Counted from the first letter of the stretch, positions 6,380-12,669 are shown. The stretch: 12,913 nt of DNA from an uncultured Bacilli bacterium (GCA_947630515.1 CANRHY010000013.1:1-12913); one strand, 5' to 3'. The notes: generated from the sequence alone by a model not told the origin. A program made the numbers and translations.

Positions 6380-7504
6380 ATGAAAACAGCAAAAAAGTTG
6401 TTAGGAGTTCTATTATTAATAGGACTACCACTAATACTAAGTGCAGATGAAAAGGAGGTGACAAAGTATAGATGGTATAAAACTATTGAGACTAATGTAA
6501 GCTACAAAAAGAATGCTACTAACGAGTGCTCAAATTATGACTTAGATAACTATATAGAAACTGACTGGATATACACATTAGATAAACCAGAAGAAGCACC
6601 ATATAGAACTATAGAAACAACAACAGTACCATTAAATCTTAGTAGAAAACATGCTCACATATTAAAACTTAAAGACTTCAAAAAAACAGAAGGCTATGCT
6701 TCACCAAAAGTTTCTGAAATAATTATGAAAACCAAAAGTGGAGAAAACATTGATTTTACAGTAAGAGGAAATTACAATTCTAAAGAAGAACTTGCATTAC
6801 TTACTGATGGTAATGATGATACCTATGCAAATTTAACAGCTAATATAATAATTGAATTATCAAAGCCATATAACATGGAAGACATAATATTAGAAATGAA
6901 ATACTATGGGGATACCGATGTAGTTGTAATAAACGGAGAATACTTAGTTAATGAAGAAATCTCTATTGGTGCTTCTGTACTACTTAGTAATACTGAAAAA
7001 GTATGTGATGGTAAAACTTGTGTAGTAGACTACTATGTGGCTGAAATAATTGATTCTTTATATGAAGTAAAAACAGTTGGATATAGATACAAAGATAAGT
7101 ACTATAAATGTTATGATATATCTAATATGTATGTACCAGGCTACTATGAAAACTTAGAAGGATTTACTAAAGATACTAATGACTTTATAACTGAAAAACT
7201 AGAAGAAAAAACAAACAAAGAAGAAACAAAAACTATAGAAAAAGAAGAAACAGTATCTTTAGAAACTACTGAAGATAATACTATTAGTCCTTCTAATATG
7301 AGACTAGAAGAAAATGAAGAAAACAAAACAAAAGTAGAAGAAAATGAAGAAAAAAATAACATAATCGCATCTATTACTAAAGAAAAAAAACAAGTCTCAA
7401 GTTTTAACTACAAAATGTTCATAATAATATTCTTAAGTTTATCTTTATTATTAACACTATTAATACTAATTATAAAAAAAGTCAAAAAAAGTCGAGCGAA
7501 ATAA
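6380..7504 (+). CDS. Secreted, C-terminally anchored protein with a discoidin-like segment
   Basis: A 374-aa envelope protein of unknown function immediately upstream of spoIIAA. Residues 1-22 are a signal peptide (KTAKKLLGVLLLIGLPLILSA). The outer part (23-265) has four Cys (C50, C209, C214, C244), three of them after residue 200, which could form disulfides. Residues about 130-185 (LLTDGNDDTYAN...IIIELSKPYNMEDIILEMKY) look like the edge of an F5/8 type C (discoidin) carbohydrate-binding fold. A long Glu/Lys-rich, low-complexity stalk (about 272-335) leads to one membrane helix (346-366) and the basic tail KKVKKSRAK. AAAGGAG lies 5 nt before the ATG. Only 69 nt, without a terminator, separate it from spoIIAA, so read-through into the sigma-F operon is likely. 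No gene at this position is usual in the dacF-spoIIA cluster. The binding function is inferred from a weak pattern. Confidence 0.68.
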   Translation: MKTAKKLLGVLLLIGLPLILSADEKEVTKYRWYKTIETNVSYKKNATNECSNYDLDNYIETDWIYTLDKPEEAPYRTIETTTVPLNLSRKHAHILKLKDFKKTEGYASPKVSEIIMKTKSGENIDFTVRGNYNSKEELALLTDGNDDTYANLTANIIIELSKPYNMEDIILEMKYYGDTDVVVINGEYLVNEEISIGASVLLSNTEKVCDGKTCVVDYYVAEIIDSLYEVKTVGYRYKDKYYKCYDISNMYVPGYYENLEGFTKDTNDFITEKLEEKTNKEETKTIEKEETVSLETTEDNTISPSNMRLEENEENKTKVEENEEKNNIIASITKEKKQVSSFNYKMFIIIFLSLSLLLTLLILIIKKVKKSRAK

Positions 7505-7512
7505 ATAGCTAG

Positions 7513-7522
7513 TTTTGTCGAA
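7513..7522 (+). promoter_or_regulatory. Spo0A-box-like site upstream of spoIIAA
   Basis: TTTTGTCGAA contains the Spo0A core TGTCGAA exactly (7516-7522), 51 nt before the spoIIAA start. A poorer match, AGTCGAG, lies about 30 nt upstream at the end of the previous gene. In B. subtilis Spo0A~P activates spoIIA together with sigma-H. No convincing sigma-H promoter is seen here; TTGTAT-N17-TACTAT (7524-7552) is a weak sigma-A-type candidate. Confidence 0.5.
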
Positions 7523-7573
7523 ATTGTATAAAAATTTCTAAAAATGTACTATATTTATTATCGAGGTTAAATT

Positions 7574-7912
7574 ATGCTAAAAATATCTATGGAATTTAAA
7601 AAAGGAATACTATTTATTAGATTAGATGGAGTTTTAACAAAAGAAACAAAAAATCAATTTAATAATGAAGTACTTCCAGTAGTATTAACAAGTGGAATAA
7701 AATATATTGTATTCAACTTAGACAAAGTAAACTTACTAGACTATTATGGACTTGATGCACTTTTAGATATTAATGAAATAGTAACAAAAGAAAGTGGAAA
7801 AACAACATTGTGTAGTTTAACTAACAAAGAAGTAAAAACTCTAATTGATAATACAAATATGTTTTATGTAACATTAAGCGAATTAACCGCGTTAGGAGTG
7901 ATGAAAATATGA
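7574..7912 (+). CDS. spoIIAA: Anti-anti-sigma factor SpoIIAA, lacking the phospho-serine
   Basis: A 112-aa cytoplasmic STAS-domain protein, close to the usual length. By standard knowledge SpoIIAA releases sigma-F from SpoIIAB when dephosphorylated at Ser58, and SpoIIAB is the kinase. The fold elements align well: ILFIRLDGVLTKET, then IKYIVFNLDKVNLLD (42-56), then TTLCSLTNKEVKTLID. At the regulatory site, however, the family's DSSG is D56-Y57-Y58-G59 (codons GAC TAT TAT GGA). Residue 58 is Tyr, so the serine used by SpoIIAB does not exist. GAGG precedes the ATG. The TGA overlaps the sigF start (ATGA), implying translational coupling; no spoIIAB lies between them. It may act as a constitutive or phosphorylation-independent binding partner, possibly of sigma-F itself, or be a relic. 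The family assignment rests on the STAS pattern plus the sigF/spoVA context. Confidence 0.85.
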   Translation: MLKISMEFKKGILFIRLDGVLTKETKNQFNNEVLPVVLTSGIKYIVFNLDKVNLLDYYGLDALLDINEIVTKESGKTTLCSLTNKEVKTLIDNTNMFYVTLSELTALGVMKI

Positions 7913-8568
7913 AAGAAGAACTAGAAGAAGTAATTGAAACACACAAAAATCTAATATACAAAATAGCTTCCAAATTTACAAGATTTTATAATGTAGAAGA
8001 CTTGTTTCAAGTAGGCGTCATTGGCCTTATAAAAGCATACAGAAATTACAAAAAAGATAGTAATGCTAAACTAAGTACCTATAGTATAAAATATATATAT
8101 GGAGAAATATTAGAGTATATTAGATGTGACAGAACCATGAAAGTAAGTACAGACGCATTAAAAATCTATAAATTATACACATGTACTAAAGAAAAACTTA
8201 CTTGTGAATATGGAAAAGTTCCAAGCCTAAAAGAAATAAGTAGTTACTTAAATATTGACGAACAAACTCTAAGTGAAACTATAGAAAGATGCCAGTTCGT
8301 AGTAAGCTTAGATGGAATAATTACAGAAGATGATTTCACATTAGAAAAAGTAACTGGAACTGACGAAAGAACAAAAATAGACACTCTTATAGACATAAGA
8401 AACGAACTTGAAAAATTATCAGAGACTGACAAAAAACTAATAGACTTAAGATACTTCCAAGACTTATCTCAAAAAGAAACTGGAGAATTACTTGGTATGA
8501 ATCAAGTACAAGTATCACGTTATGAAAAATTAATACTTAAAAAAATGCATCAAAACTTAGTAGCATAA
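7909..8568 (+). CDS. sigF: RNA polymerase sporulation sigma factor, SigF-like
   Basis: Sigma-70-family factor expected to direct early forespore transcription, 219 aa. Region 2 spans about 11-85, with the core-binding DLFQVGVIGLIKAYRNY (31-47), KLSTYSIKYIYGEI and the -10 recognition part IRCDRTMKVS (71-80). Region 3 is about 85-150. Region 4 is about 168-212, with helix-turn-helix LSQKETGELLGMNQVQVSRYEK, close to the sigma-F/sigma-G 'ISQVQVSRLEKKIL' hallmark. Compared with B. subtilis SigF (about 255 aa) it lacks some 30 N-terminal residues. The normally strict RDDGT of region 2 reads RCDRT. AGGAGTG (7894-7900) and the ATGA overlap with spoIIAA fix the start. SigF is chosen over SigG because of spoIIAA upstream and spoVA downstream. 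The anti-sigma partner gene spoIIAB is absent from this operon. Confidence 0.87.
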   Translation: MKEELEEVIETHKNLIYKIASKFTRFYNVEDLFQVGVIGLIKAYRNYKKDSNAKLSTYSIKYIYGEILEYIRCDRTMKVSTDALKIYKLYTCTKEKLTCEYGKVPSLKEISSYLNIDEQTLSETIERCQFVVSLDGIITEDDFTLEKVTGTDERTKIDTLIDIRNELEKLSETDKKLIDLRYFQDLSQKETGELLGMNQVQVSRYEKLILKKMHQNLVA

Positions 8569-8569
8569 T

Positions 8570-8599
8570 AGTATAAAAAATAAATAACTCACCATATTA
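8570..8599 (+). promoter_or_regulatory. Sigma-G-like promoter of spoVAC
   Basis: AGTATA (8570-8575), 17-nt spacer, CATATTA (8593-8599). Compared with the sigma-G pattern TGAATA-N17/18-CATACTA this is 4 of 6 and 6 of 7. The predicted start is about 8605-8607, inside the stem-loop described next and at the spoVAC ribosome site. spoVA operons are classic sigma-G targets, which supports the reading. Confidence 0.5.
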
Positions 8600-8617
8600 A
8601 TATTAGGTGAGTTATTT
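8582..8617 (+). promoter_or_regulatory. 12-bp stem-loop sequestering the spoVAC ribosome site
   Basis: AAATAACTCACC (8582-8593) and GGTGAGTTATTT (8606-8617) are perfect inverted repeats around a 12-nt AT loop. The 3' arm contains the Shine-Dalgarno AGGTGAG (8605-8611) and the first T of the TTG start codon (8617-8619). In an mRNA reading through from sigF the site would be paired. The 3' arm ends in ATTTT, so it may also act as a weak terminator. Confidence 0.7.
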
Positions 8618-9051
8618 TGAAATTAAAAGAATATGAAAAAATAGTAGACAAATATAGCAAAAAAGAAAACAAAATAAAAAACATAATAATTGCTTTTCTT
8701 TCAGGTGGCTTATTAGGCTTACTAGGTGAAGGTTTTGTAAAATTTTTAGAAACCGCTTTTTACATGGGTGATAAAGAAGCTTATATGTATTTAATGATAC
8801 TACTTGTAATAATATCTAGCATACTTACCGGTTTTGGTATATTTGATAAAATTGTTTCTTTCTGTAAATGTGGATTAATTATTCCAACTACTGGCTTTTC
8901 ACACGCAATGACTGCTGCTGCAATGGACCATCATAGTGAAGGGTTTATAAAAGGAATAGGCTCTAATATATTTAAACTAACTGGTAGTGTAATACTTTAT
9001 GGAATAGTCGCGGCCTTCTTCCTAGCACTTTTAAAAGGGGTGATAATGTGA
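8617..9051 (+). CDS. spoVAC: Stage V sporulation protein AC
   Basis: Integral protein of the spore inner membrane, part of the SpoVA channel that moves Ca-dipicolinate (DPA) into the forespore and out at germination. 144 aa, near the family norm. A basic cytoplasmic start (1-22) is followed by hydrophobic segments at about 23-42, 57-76, 84-102 and 120-141. The conserved SpoVAC/E stretch G-x-x-x-P-T-T-G-F-S-H...EG...G-I-G-S-N-I-F (about 86-119) is clear. The start is TTG, 6 nt after AGGTGAG; no ATG alternative is available. Stop and next start overlap (GTGA), so translation is coupled to spoVAD. Only C, D and E are present (no spoVAA, AB, F), the minimal set common in clostridia. A weak start codon and a hidden ribosome site suggest deliberately limited expression. 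Confidence 0.94.
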   Translation: MKLKEYEKIVDKYSKKENKIKNIIIAFLSGGLLGLLGEGFVKFLETAFYMGDKEAYMYLMILLVIISSILTGFGIFDKIVSFCKCGLIIPTTGFSHAMTAAAMDHHSEGFIKGIGSNIFKLTGSVILYGIVAAFFLALLKGVIM

Positions 9052-10016
9052 CACTTAAACTAAATAATACTTATATAAAGAGTAGTTTTACTCTAATGGG
9101 AAGAAATGAACATAACATAAAACTTAAACCAGATGAATTAATAGATGACTACTACAATAAAGAAAAAAATGTAGAACTAGGAGAAGTAAGTTATCAAATA
9201 GAAAGTATAAAAGGTTTACTTAAAAAAGAAAAACTAAAAGAAACAGATATAGACGTACTAATAAGTGGAGACTTACAAAATCAACTATTTGCTTCTAACT
9301 TTAGTGCTAGAAATTTTAACATTCCACACTTAGGCATCTATAGTGCATGTTCTACCTTTACAGAAGGACTAATAATTGCTTCACTTTTAACAGAAAAAAA
9401 CATAAAAAATGTATTAGTAACAACAAGTTCACATAACCTAGCAAGTGAAAAACAATTTAGATTTCCAATAGAATATGGAAGCCCTAGAAAAAAAGTAAAC
9501 ACTTTCACAGTAACAGGAAGTGTAACTTCACTCATCACTAGCACAAAATCTAATATAAAAGTAGACTCAATAACTTTAGGTAAAGTAACAGATATAGGAT
9601 ACAAAGACGCAAATAACTTTGGTGCCTCTATGGCACCTGCTGCTGCAAGAAGTATTTATGAACACCTAAAAGAAACAAAAAGAAAACCAAGTTACTATGA
9701 CTTAATACTAACTGGAGACTTAGGTGTATATGGAATAGATATCCTAAAAGAATATTTAGAAAAAGAATATAAATTAAAAGTAGATAACATAAAAGACGCA
9801 GGAGTACTTTTATTTAATGAAGAATCTGGCTCTTTAATAGCTGGAGGAAGTGGGCCAGCATGTTTACCTCTTGCATTATTTACAAAAATATTAAAAGAAA
9901 AATATAAAAAAATACTATTAGTTGCTACTGGGTCTCTTCATTCAAAACTAAGTACAGATATAAAAGAAAGTATCCCAAGTATTGCACATGTAGTAAGTTT
10001 GGAAGTGATAAAATGA
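9048..10016 (+). CDS. spoVAD: Stage V sporulation protein AD (DPA-binding)
   Basis: Peripheral inner-membrane subunit of the SpoVA complex that binds dipicolinic acid. It has a thiolase/ketoacyl-synthase fold without known enzymatic activity. 322 aa, slightly shorter than the usual about 335-340. Visible family features are VLISGDLQNQL (70-80), the thiolase-like active-site remnant YSACST (98-103, C101), GSVTSLI, FGASMAPAAARSIY (191-204) and AGGSGPACLPLALF (265-278). The start is GTG (9048) overlapping the spoVAC TGA as GTGA, with GGGGTGAT just upstream. The end overlaps spoVAE as ATGA. This tight coupling fits fixed subunit stoichiometry. No membrane helix is visible, as expected. Confidence 0.95.
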   Translation: MTLKLNNTYIKSSFTLMGRNEHNIKLKPDELIDDYYNKEKNVELGEVSYQIESIKGLLKKEKLKETDIDVLISGDLQNQLFASNFSARNFNIPHLGIYSACSTFTEGLIIASLLTEKNIKNVLVTTSSHNLASEKQFRFPIEYGSPRKKVNTFTVTGSVTSLITSTKSNIKVDSITLGKVTDIGYKDANNFGASMAPAAARSIYEHLKETKRKPSYYDLILTGDLGVYGIDILKEYLEKEYKLKVDNIKDAGVLLFNEESGSLIAGGSGPACLPLALFTKILKEKYKKILLVATGSLHSKLSTDIKESIPSIAHVVSLEVIK

Positions 10017-10363
10017 TATATTTAAATGCATTTTTACTAAGTGGAATAGTATGCGCTATAGGACAAATAATACTTGAAAACACAAAACTAACACCAGGAC
10101 ACCTAAACGCAATTTTAGTTGTAATAGGTGCTTTACTTTCATTTTTTGGTGTATATGAAATATTAGTATCATTTGCTGGTGCAGGTGCAACAGTACCAAT
10201 AACTAACTTTGGACACTTATTATTTACAGGAGCATATGAAGGATTTAAACAAGATGGAATAACAGGCTTACTATCTAATATATTTTCAACTTCTTCAGGA
10301 GGAGTAACAGTAACTATAGTAATGGCTTTTTTAGTATCTCTATTTGCAAAACCAAAAAACTAA
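10013..10363 (+). CDS. spoVAE: Stage V sporulation protein AE (SpoVAEb type)
   Basis: Small integral subunit of the SpoVA DPA channel, 116 aa, the normal size for the AEb form. Three to four hydrophobic segments are visible (about 3-21, 32-56, 58-76, 97-112). The conserved loop AGAGATVPITNFGHLLFTGA (55-74) and the following EGFKQDG..GLLSNIF are characteristic and homologous to SpoVAC. The ATG overlaps the spoVAD stop (ATGA) with GGAAGTG upstream. The next gene follows after 13 nt with a strong ribosome site and no terminator, so the operon probably continues. Confidence 0.94.
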   Translation: MIYLNAFLLSGIVCAIGQIILENTKLTPGHLNAILVVIGALLSFFGVYEILVSFAGAGATVPITNFGHLLFTGAYEGFKQDGITGLLSNIFSTSSGGVTVTIVMAFLVSLFAKPKN

Positions 10364-10376
10364 CAAAGGAGGTTAA

Positions 10377-10736
10377 ATGACAAAAAATGAAGTTGACAAA
10401 GAGAATAAAAAGGTGGTATCATTAGACTACAACAATAATTATGACTTGATAGATTTAATACCATATATAGTATTAGACAAAAGAAAAACAAAATTTATTC
10501 CATATAGTAAATCAGAATCATTTTTTTCACTAGATTATGAAAGAATGAATAAAGCAGTAGCAATAGGCTCAAAGTATGCATTACTCGCGCTTAATGAAAA
10601 AATAAAAATAAGTAGTTATACAGATGAATCTTATACTTATTATTTTATATTATTAAATGATGATGGAAATTTTGGAATAGTTAAAGTAAAAGAAATAGAA
10701 TTTTATGAGGAGGTTTTATATGAAAGAATTAATTAG
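10377..10736 (+). CDS. Hypothetical protein downstream of spoVAE
   Basis: A 119-aa soluble protein I do not recognise. AAAGGAGGT lies 4 nt before the ATG, one of the best ribosome sites in the window. It has no signal peptide or membrane helix. The sequence has a charged start (1-12), then a probable alpha/beta or all-beta body rich in Tyr and Asp ('SLDYNNNYDLIDLIPYIVLD', 'YTYYFILLNDDGNFGIVKVKEIEF'). Its gene overlaps the next by 17 nt. Position (13 nt after spoVAE, same strand) suggests forespore co-expression with the SpoVA channel, but nothing in the protein shows a function. Confidence 0.65.
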   Translation: MTKNEVDKENKKVVSLDYNNNYDLIDLIPYIVLDKRKTKFIPYSKSESFFSLDYERMNKAVAIGSKYALLALNEKIKISSYTDESYTYYFILLNDDGNFGIVKVKEIEFYEEVLYERIN

Positions 10737-10974
10737 AGAAGTTGCAGATATCGTTAGCCCATTACCTGGAGTAGATAGGAACAGAATGCTTGGAATTTTG
10801 GGATGTTTAGATACAGAAGAACAAGCATATGAATTACTAGATTATTTAAAAGAAAAAAAGGCAAATAATACTTTAAATTCAAGTTATGAAGTATTATGTA
10901 AAGCAATGAAAATAAACGGCATGATACCAAGAAATGAGCCAATATATATGGGTGAAACAGAACACTGGCAATAA
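10720..10974 (+). CDS. Small hypothetical protein, end of spoVA operon
   Basis: An 84-aa protein, not recognised. The start is ATG 10720, placed by GAGGAGGT (10707-10714) upstream; an in-frame start 15 nt earlier has no ribosome site of its own. Its opening overlaps the preceding gene, implying coupling. The sequence is mostly helical (MKELIREVADIVSPL, GVDRNRMLGILGCLDTEEQAYELLDYLKEKK) with two Cys (C29, C60) and no membrane segment. The part around 'DTEEQAYELLDYLKE' has the look of a small helical-bundle adaptor. It ends 27 nt before the convergent hydrolase gene; no clear terminator was found between them. Confidence 0.65.
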   Translation: MKELIREVADIVSPLPGVDRNRMLGILGCLDTEEQAYELLDYLKEKKANNTLNSSYEVLCKAMKINGMIPRNEPIYMGETEHWQ

Positions 10975-11001
10975 GAATATCTTTAAAATTAAATAAATAT
11001 G

Positions 11002-11967
11002 TTATAGGTTTTTAGTATGATTAAGTGTTTCTTGATATAACTCTCTTATAAACTCATCTCCAAGCTCATTAACGCCAACACCATTATAATTGTTATGAGT
11101 TCTTCCTTCAAAAATAATTTGAGTTATATCAATACCTAGTTTTTGCATAATTTCTATTTCTGCTTTTGCTCTTTCAAATATATTTTTTCCAAATAATTTT
11201 CTTTGAAGTAATCCCACTTGAGAAGGTACACTTCTTTCAAAGTAACTCATATCATGCATAGGTGCAAATTCACCAAATTCATCTTTCCTAGAACTTTTTC
11301 TCTTGTCTTCTAAACTACCAACATAATACCTGAATTTAATTTTTAAATAATCGTCATAATTAAAATTAACTCCTGTAATGTTTACAATATCCTTAATACC
11401 TAAAGGATACTCAAGTTGATTATTAGGTATTGGAATACTTCCACTCGCGCCACCTACACACAAAGTATCAATAAGTTCAGGGTGTAATAAAGCAAACCTC
11501 TGAGCAAATACTCCAGAAGCAGAATATCCATTAAGAAAAATCTTATCATTTATATCTACTTTTGTAGATATTTTTGCTTTAACCTCTTCTATAATATTTT
11601 TAACTTGTAAATCTATTCTATATAGTACCTCATTACTACTAAGTTCAAAACATTCTTTAGATAATTGCTGAAAATATGGAATACCCCCTTTAACACTAGG
11701 AATAATAGGAACTAAAATAGGACTATTTAATCCCTCTAGTGTTTTTGCTAAATGTCTTGCAGTTAATAAACCATTATTAATTAATTCTTCTTGACTATCA
11801 GTTTCTAAATTATTTACTTCTACTGATAATAAAGTATTATCATTTAATACCTTTGGCATAACTAAAATATATGGAATATTATATCCACAGTTCTCCTTTG
11901 GAAAAACAACTTGAACTATATATTCAGTACCATTTAAATTATATGGAAATTCATAATCACTAAGCAT
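11002..11967 (-). CDS. Alpha/beta-hydrolase family protein (putative esterase)
   Basis: A 321-aa cytoplasmic serine hydrolase, no signal peptide. An N-terminal beta region (about 14-48, 'YIVQVVFP', 'YILVMP') leads into the hydrolase core. The nucleophile elbow is G147-Y-S149-A-S-G152, followed by 'VFAQRFALLHPELIDTLCVGGASG', the helix and strand after the elbow. D221 (in GSLEDKR) and H291 (in FEGRTHNNY) sit at plausible places for the acid and His of the triad. 'GRTHNNYNG' at the end of the last core strand is the better supported of the two. AGGAGA precedes the ATG on the minus strand. It reads convergently towards the spoVA operon and divergently from the 82-aa gene. The substrate is unknown; candidates include small esters or peptides. 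Confidence 0.8.
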   Translation of the reverse strand: MLSDYEFPYNLNGTEYIVQVVFPKENCGYNIPYILVMPKVLNDNTLLSVEVNNLETDSQEELINNGLLTARHLAKTLEGLNSPILVPIIPSVKGGIPYFQQLSKECFELSSNEVLYRIDLQVKNIIEEVKAKISTKVDINDKIFLNGYSASGVFAQRFALLHPELIDTLCVGGASGSIPIPNNQLEYPLGIKDIVNITGVNFNYDDYLKIKFRYYVGSLEDKRKSSRKDEFGEFAPMHDMSYFERSVPSQVGLLQRKLFGKNIFERAKAEIEIMQKLGIDITQIIFEGRTHNNYNGVGVNELGDEFIRELYQETLNHTKNL

Positions 11968-11993
11968 AATATCTCCTTATTATTTCTATTTTC

Positions 11994-12023
11994 ATTATAA
12001 TATAAATATAAAAAAACAACCAA
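11994..12023 (-). promoter_or_regulatory. Candidate promoter of the hydrolase gene
   Basis: On the minus strand TATAAT (11999-11994) is an exact -10. TTGGTT (12023-12018) at an 18-nt spacing is a poor -35. The leader would be about 20 nt with AGGAGA before the ATG. Confidence 0.4.
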
Positions 12024-12056
12024 TAAAAATACATAATATTGTAAATTTTATGTAAA

Positions 12057-12085
12057 TTGATATTTCTAATATACAGTGGTATTAT
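12057..12085 (+). promoter_or_regulatory. Sigma-A promoter of the 82-aa gene
   Basis: TTGATA (12057-12062), 17-nt spacer, TATTAT (12080-12085) preceded by TGG, an extended -10. The AAAGGAG ribosome site (12095-12101) and the ATG at 12110 follow. This is a strong vegetative-type promoter. Confidence 0.7.
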
Positions 12086-12109
12086 ATAAGTAGTAAAGGA
12101 GTAGAATTA

Positions 12110-12358
12110 ATGGAAGATAAAATAGGTAGAATAAGAGATGCATTGCAAAATGGAAATGTATATGAAGTTTCAGAATTAACAGGTATAACAGAAGAAGAGG
12201 CAAAACTTTATATAGAAAAATTTAAAGAAATAATGAAAAAAACTATGGATAAAATAAAATCAAGTTTATCAACAGAAGAAGAAACTAAAGCATTATATGA
12301 ACTTTTATACAATTTACAAGATATAGAAGAATTAAACACACATAGTAAAGGTTTCTAA
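12110..12358 (+). CDS. Small hypothetical helical protein
   Basis: An 82-aa, Glu/Lys-rich, predicted all-helical protein with no signal or membrane segment. Residues about 5-34 (IRDALQNGNVYEVSELTGITEEEAKLYIEKF) resemble a short helix-turn-helix-like unit: helix, 'VYEVSELTGITEEEA' turn and second helix, as in small DNA-binding or tether domains. The rest (35-75) could form a coiled coil. A good promoter and AAAGGAG ribosome site support real expression, and a strong terminator follows, so it is probably monocistronic. I do not recognise the family. Confidence 0.7.
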   Translation: MEDKIGRIRDALQNGNVYEVSELTGITEEEAKLYIEKFKEIMKKTMDKIKSSLSTEEETKALYELLYNLQDIEELNTHSKGF

Positions 12359-12360
12359 AT

Positions 12361-12405
12361 AATAAAAAAATAATAATTGAAATTACTCAATTATTTATTT
12401 TTTTT
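12361..12405. terminator. Bidirectional intrinsic terminator
   Basis: AATAATTGA (12372-12380), AATTAC loop, TCAATTATT (12387-12395) is a perfect 9-bp stem. A T-run follows on the plus strand (12398-12405), and the A-run at 12364-12370 gives a T-run on the minus strand. It serves both the 82-aa gene and the convergent XRE gene, whose stop codon (12397-12395) touches the stem. Confidence 0.85.
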
Positions 12406-12610
12406 CTAAAATCATAGTAATACCATACTTCTTACACATTTTCATAACGTCATCAAAATAAAATCTGCTTTTTCCATTTTCAATAAATTTAGCCCATGAC
12501 CTACCTTTTTTGCCCATTGCTAACCCAATTTGTTCTTGTGTAAGTTCAGTCCATTCTCTCAAAATTTTAAAAACGTCTTTTGGTTCATATTCATTAGCTA
12601 TTAATTTCAA
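12395..12610 (-). CDS. XRE-type helix-turn-helix protein
   Basis: A small predicted DNA-binding protein. It is 71 aa if started at the TTG at 12610-12608, which has GGAGGT (12623-12618) 7 nt upstream. Longer readings from an ATG at 12625 or further upstream lack a ribosome site, and the former would place GGAGGT inside codons 1-3. The HTH core is VFKILREWTELTQEQIGLAMGKKGRSWAKFIENGKSRF (about 13-50): helix 2 'TQEQIGLAM', helix 3 'RSWAKFIENG', ending with the usual 'FDDVMKMCKKYGITMIL' helix and strand. It has no partner domain, so it is a stand-alone regulator or an antitoxin-like half. It is divergent from the SipW-type surface gene and could bind the shared upstream region. No toxin-like gene is adjacent. 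Confidence 0.8.
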   Translation of the reverse strand: MKLIANEYEPKDVFKILREWTELTQEQIGLAMGKKGRSWAKFIENGKSRFYFDDVMKMCKKYGITMILEKK

Positions 12611-12669
12611 TTTTTTTACCTCCATATAAAGGTTACTACAAAATACCCTAAATTTGTTAAATAAGGTTG

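Noticed and set aside
6452..6474. Full-length Shine-Dalgarno AAGGAGGTGA inside the discoidin-like gene
   Set aside because: The next ATG (6472) is out of frame and closes after two codons; it encodes ordinary residues KEVTK. A ribosome pause is possible but unsupported.
7505..7573. Remnant of spoIIAB near spoIIAA
   Set aside because: The gap is 69 nt and shows no kinase N-box or G-box coding pattern in any frame.
10975..11001. Terminator between the spoVA tail and the hydrolase gene
   Set aside because: No stem longer than a few A-T pairs and no T-run; nothing supportable.
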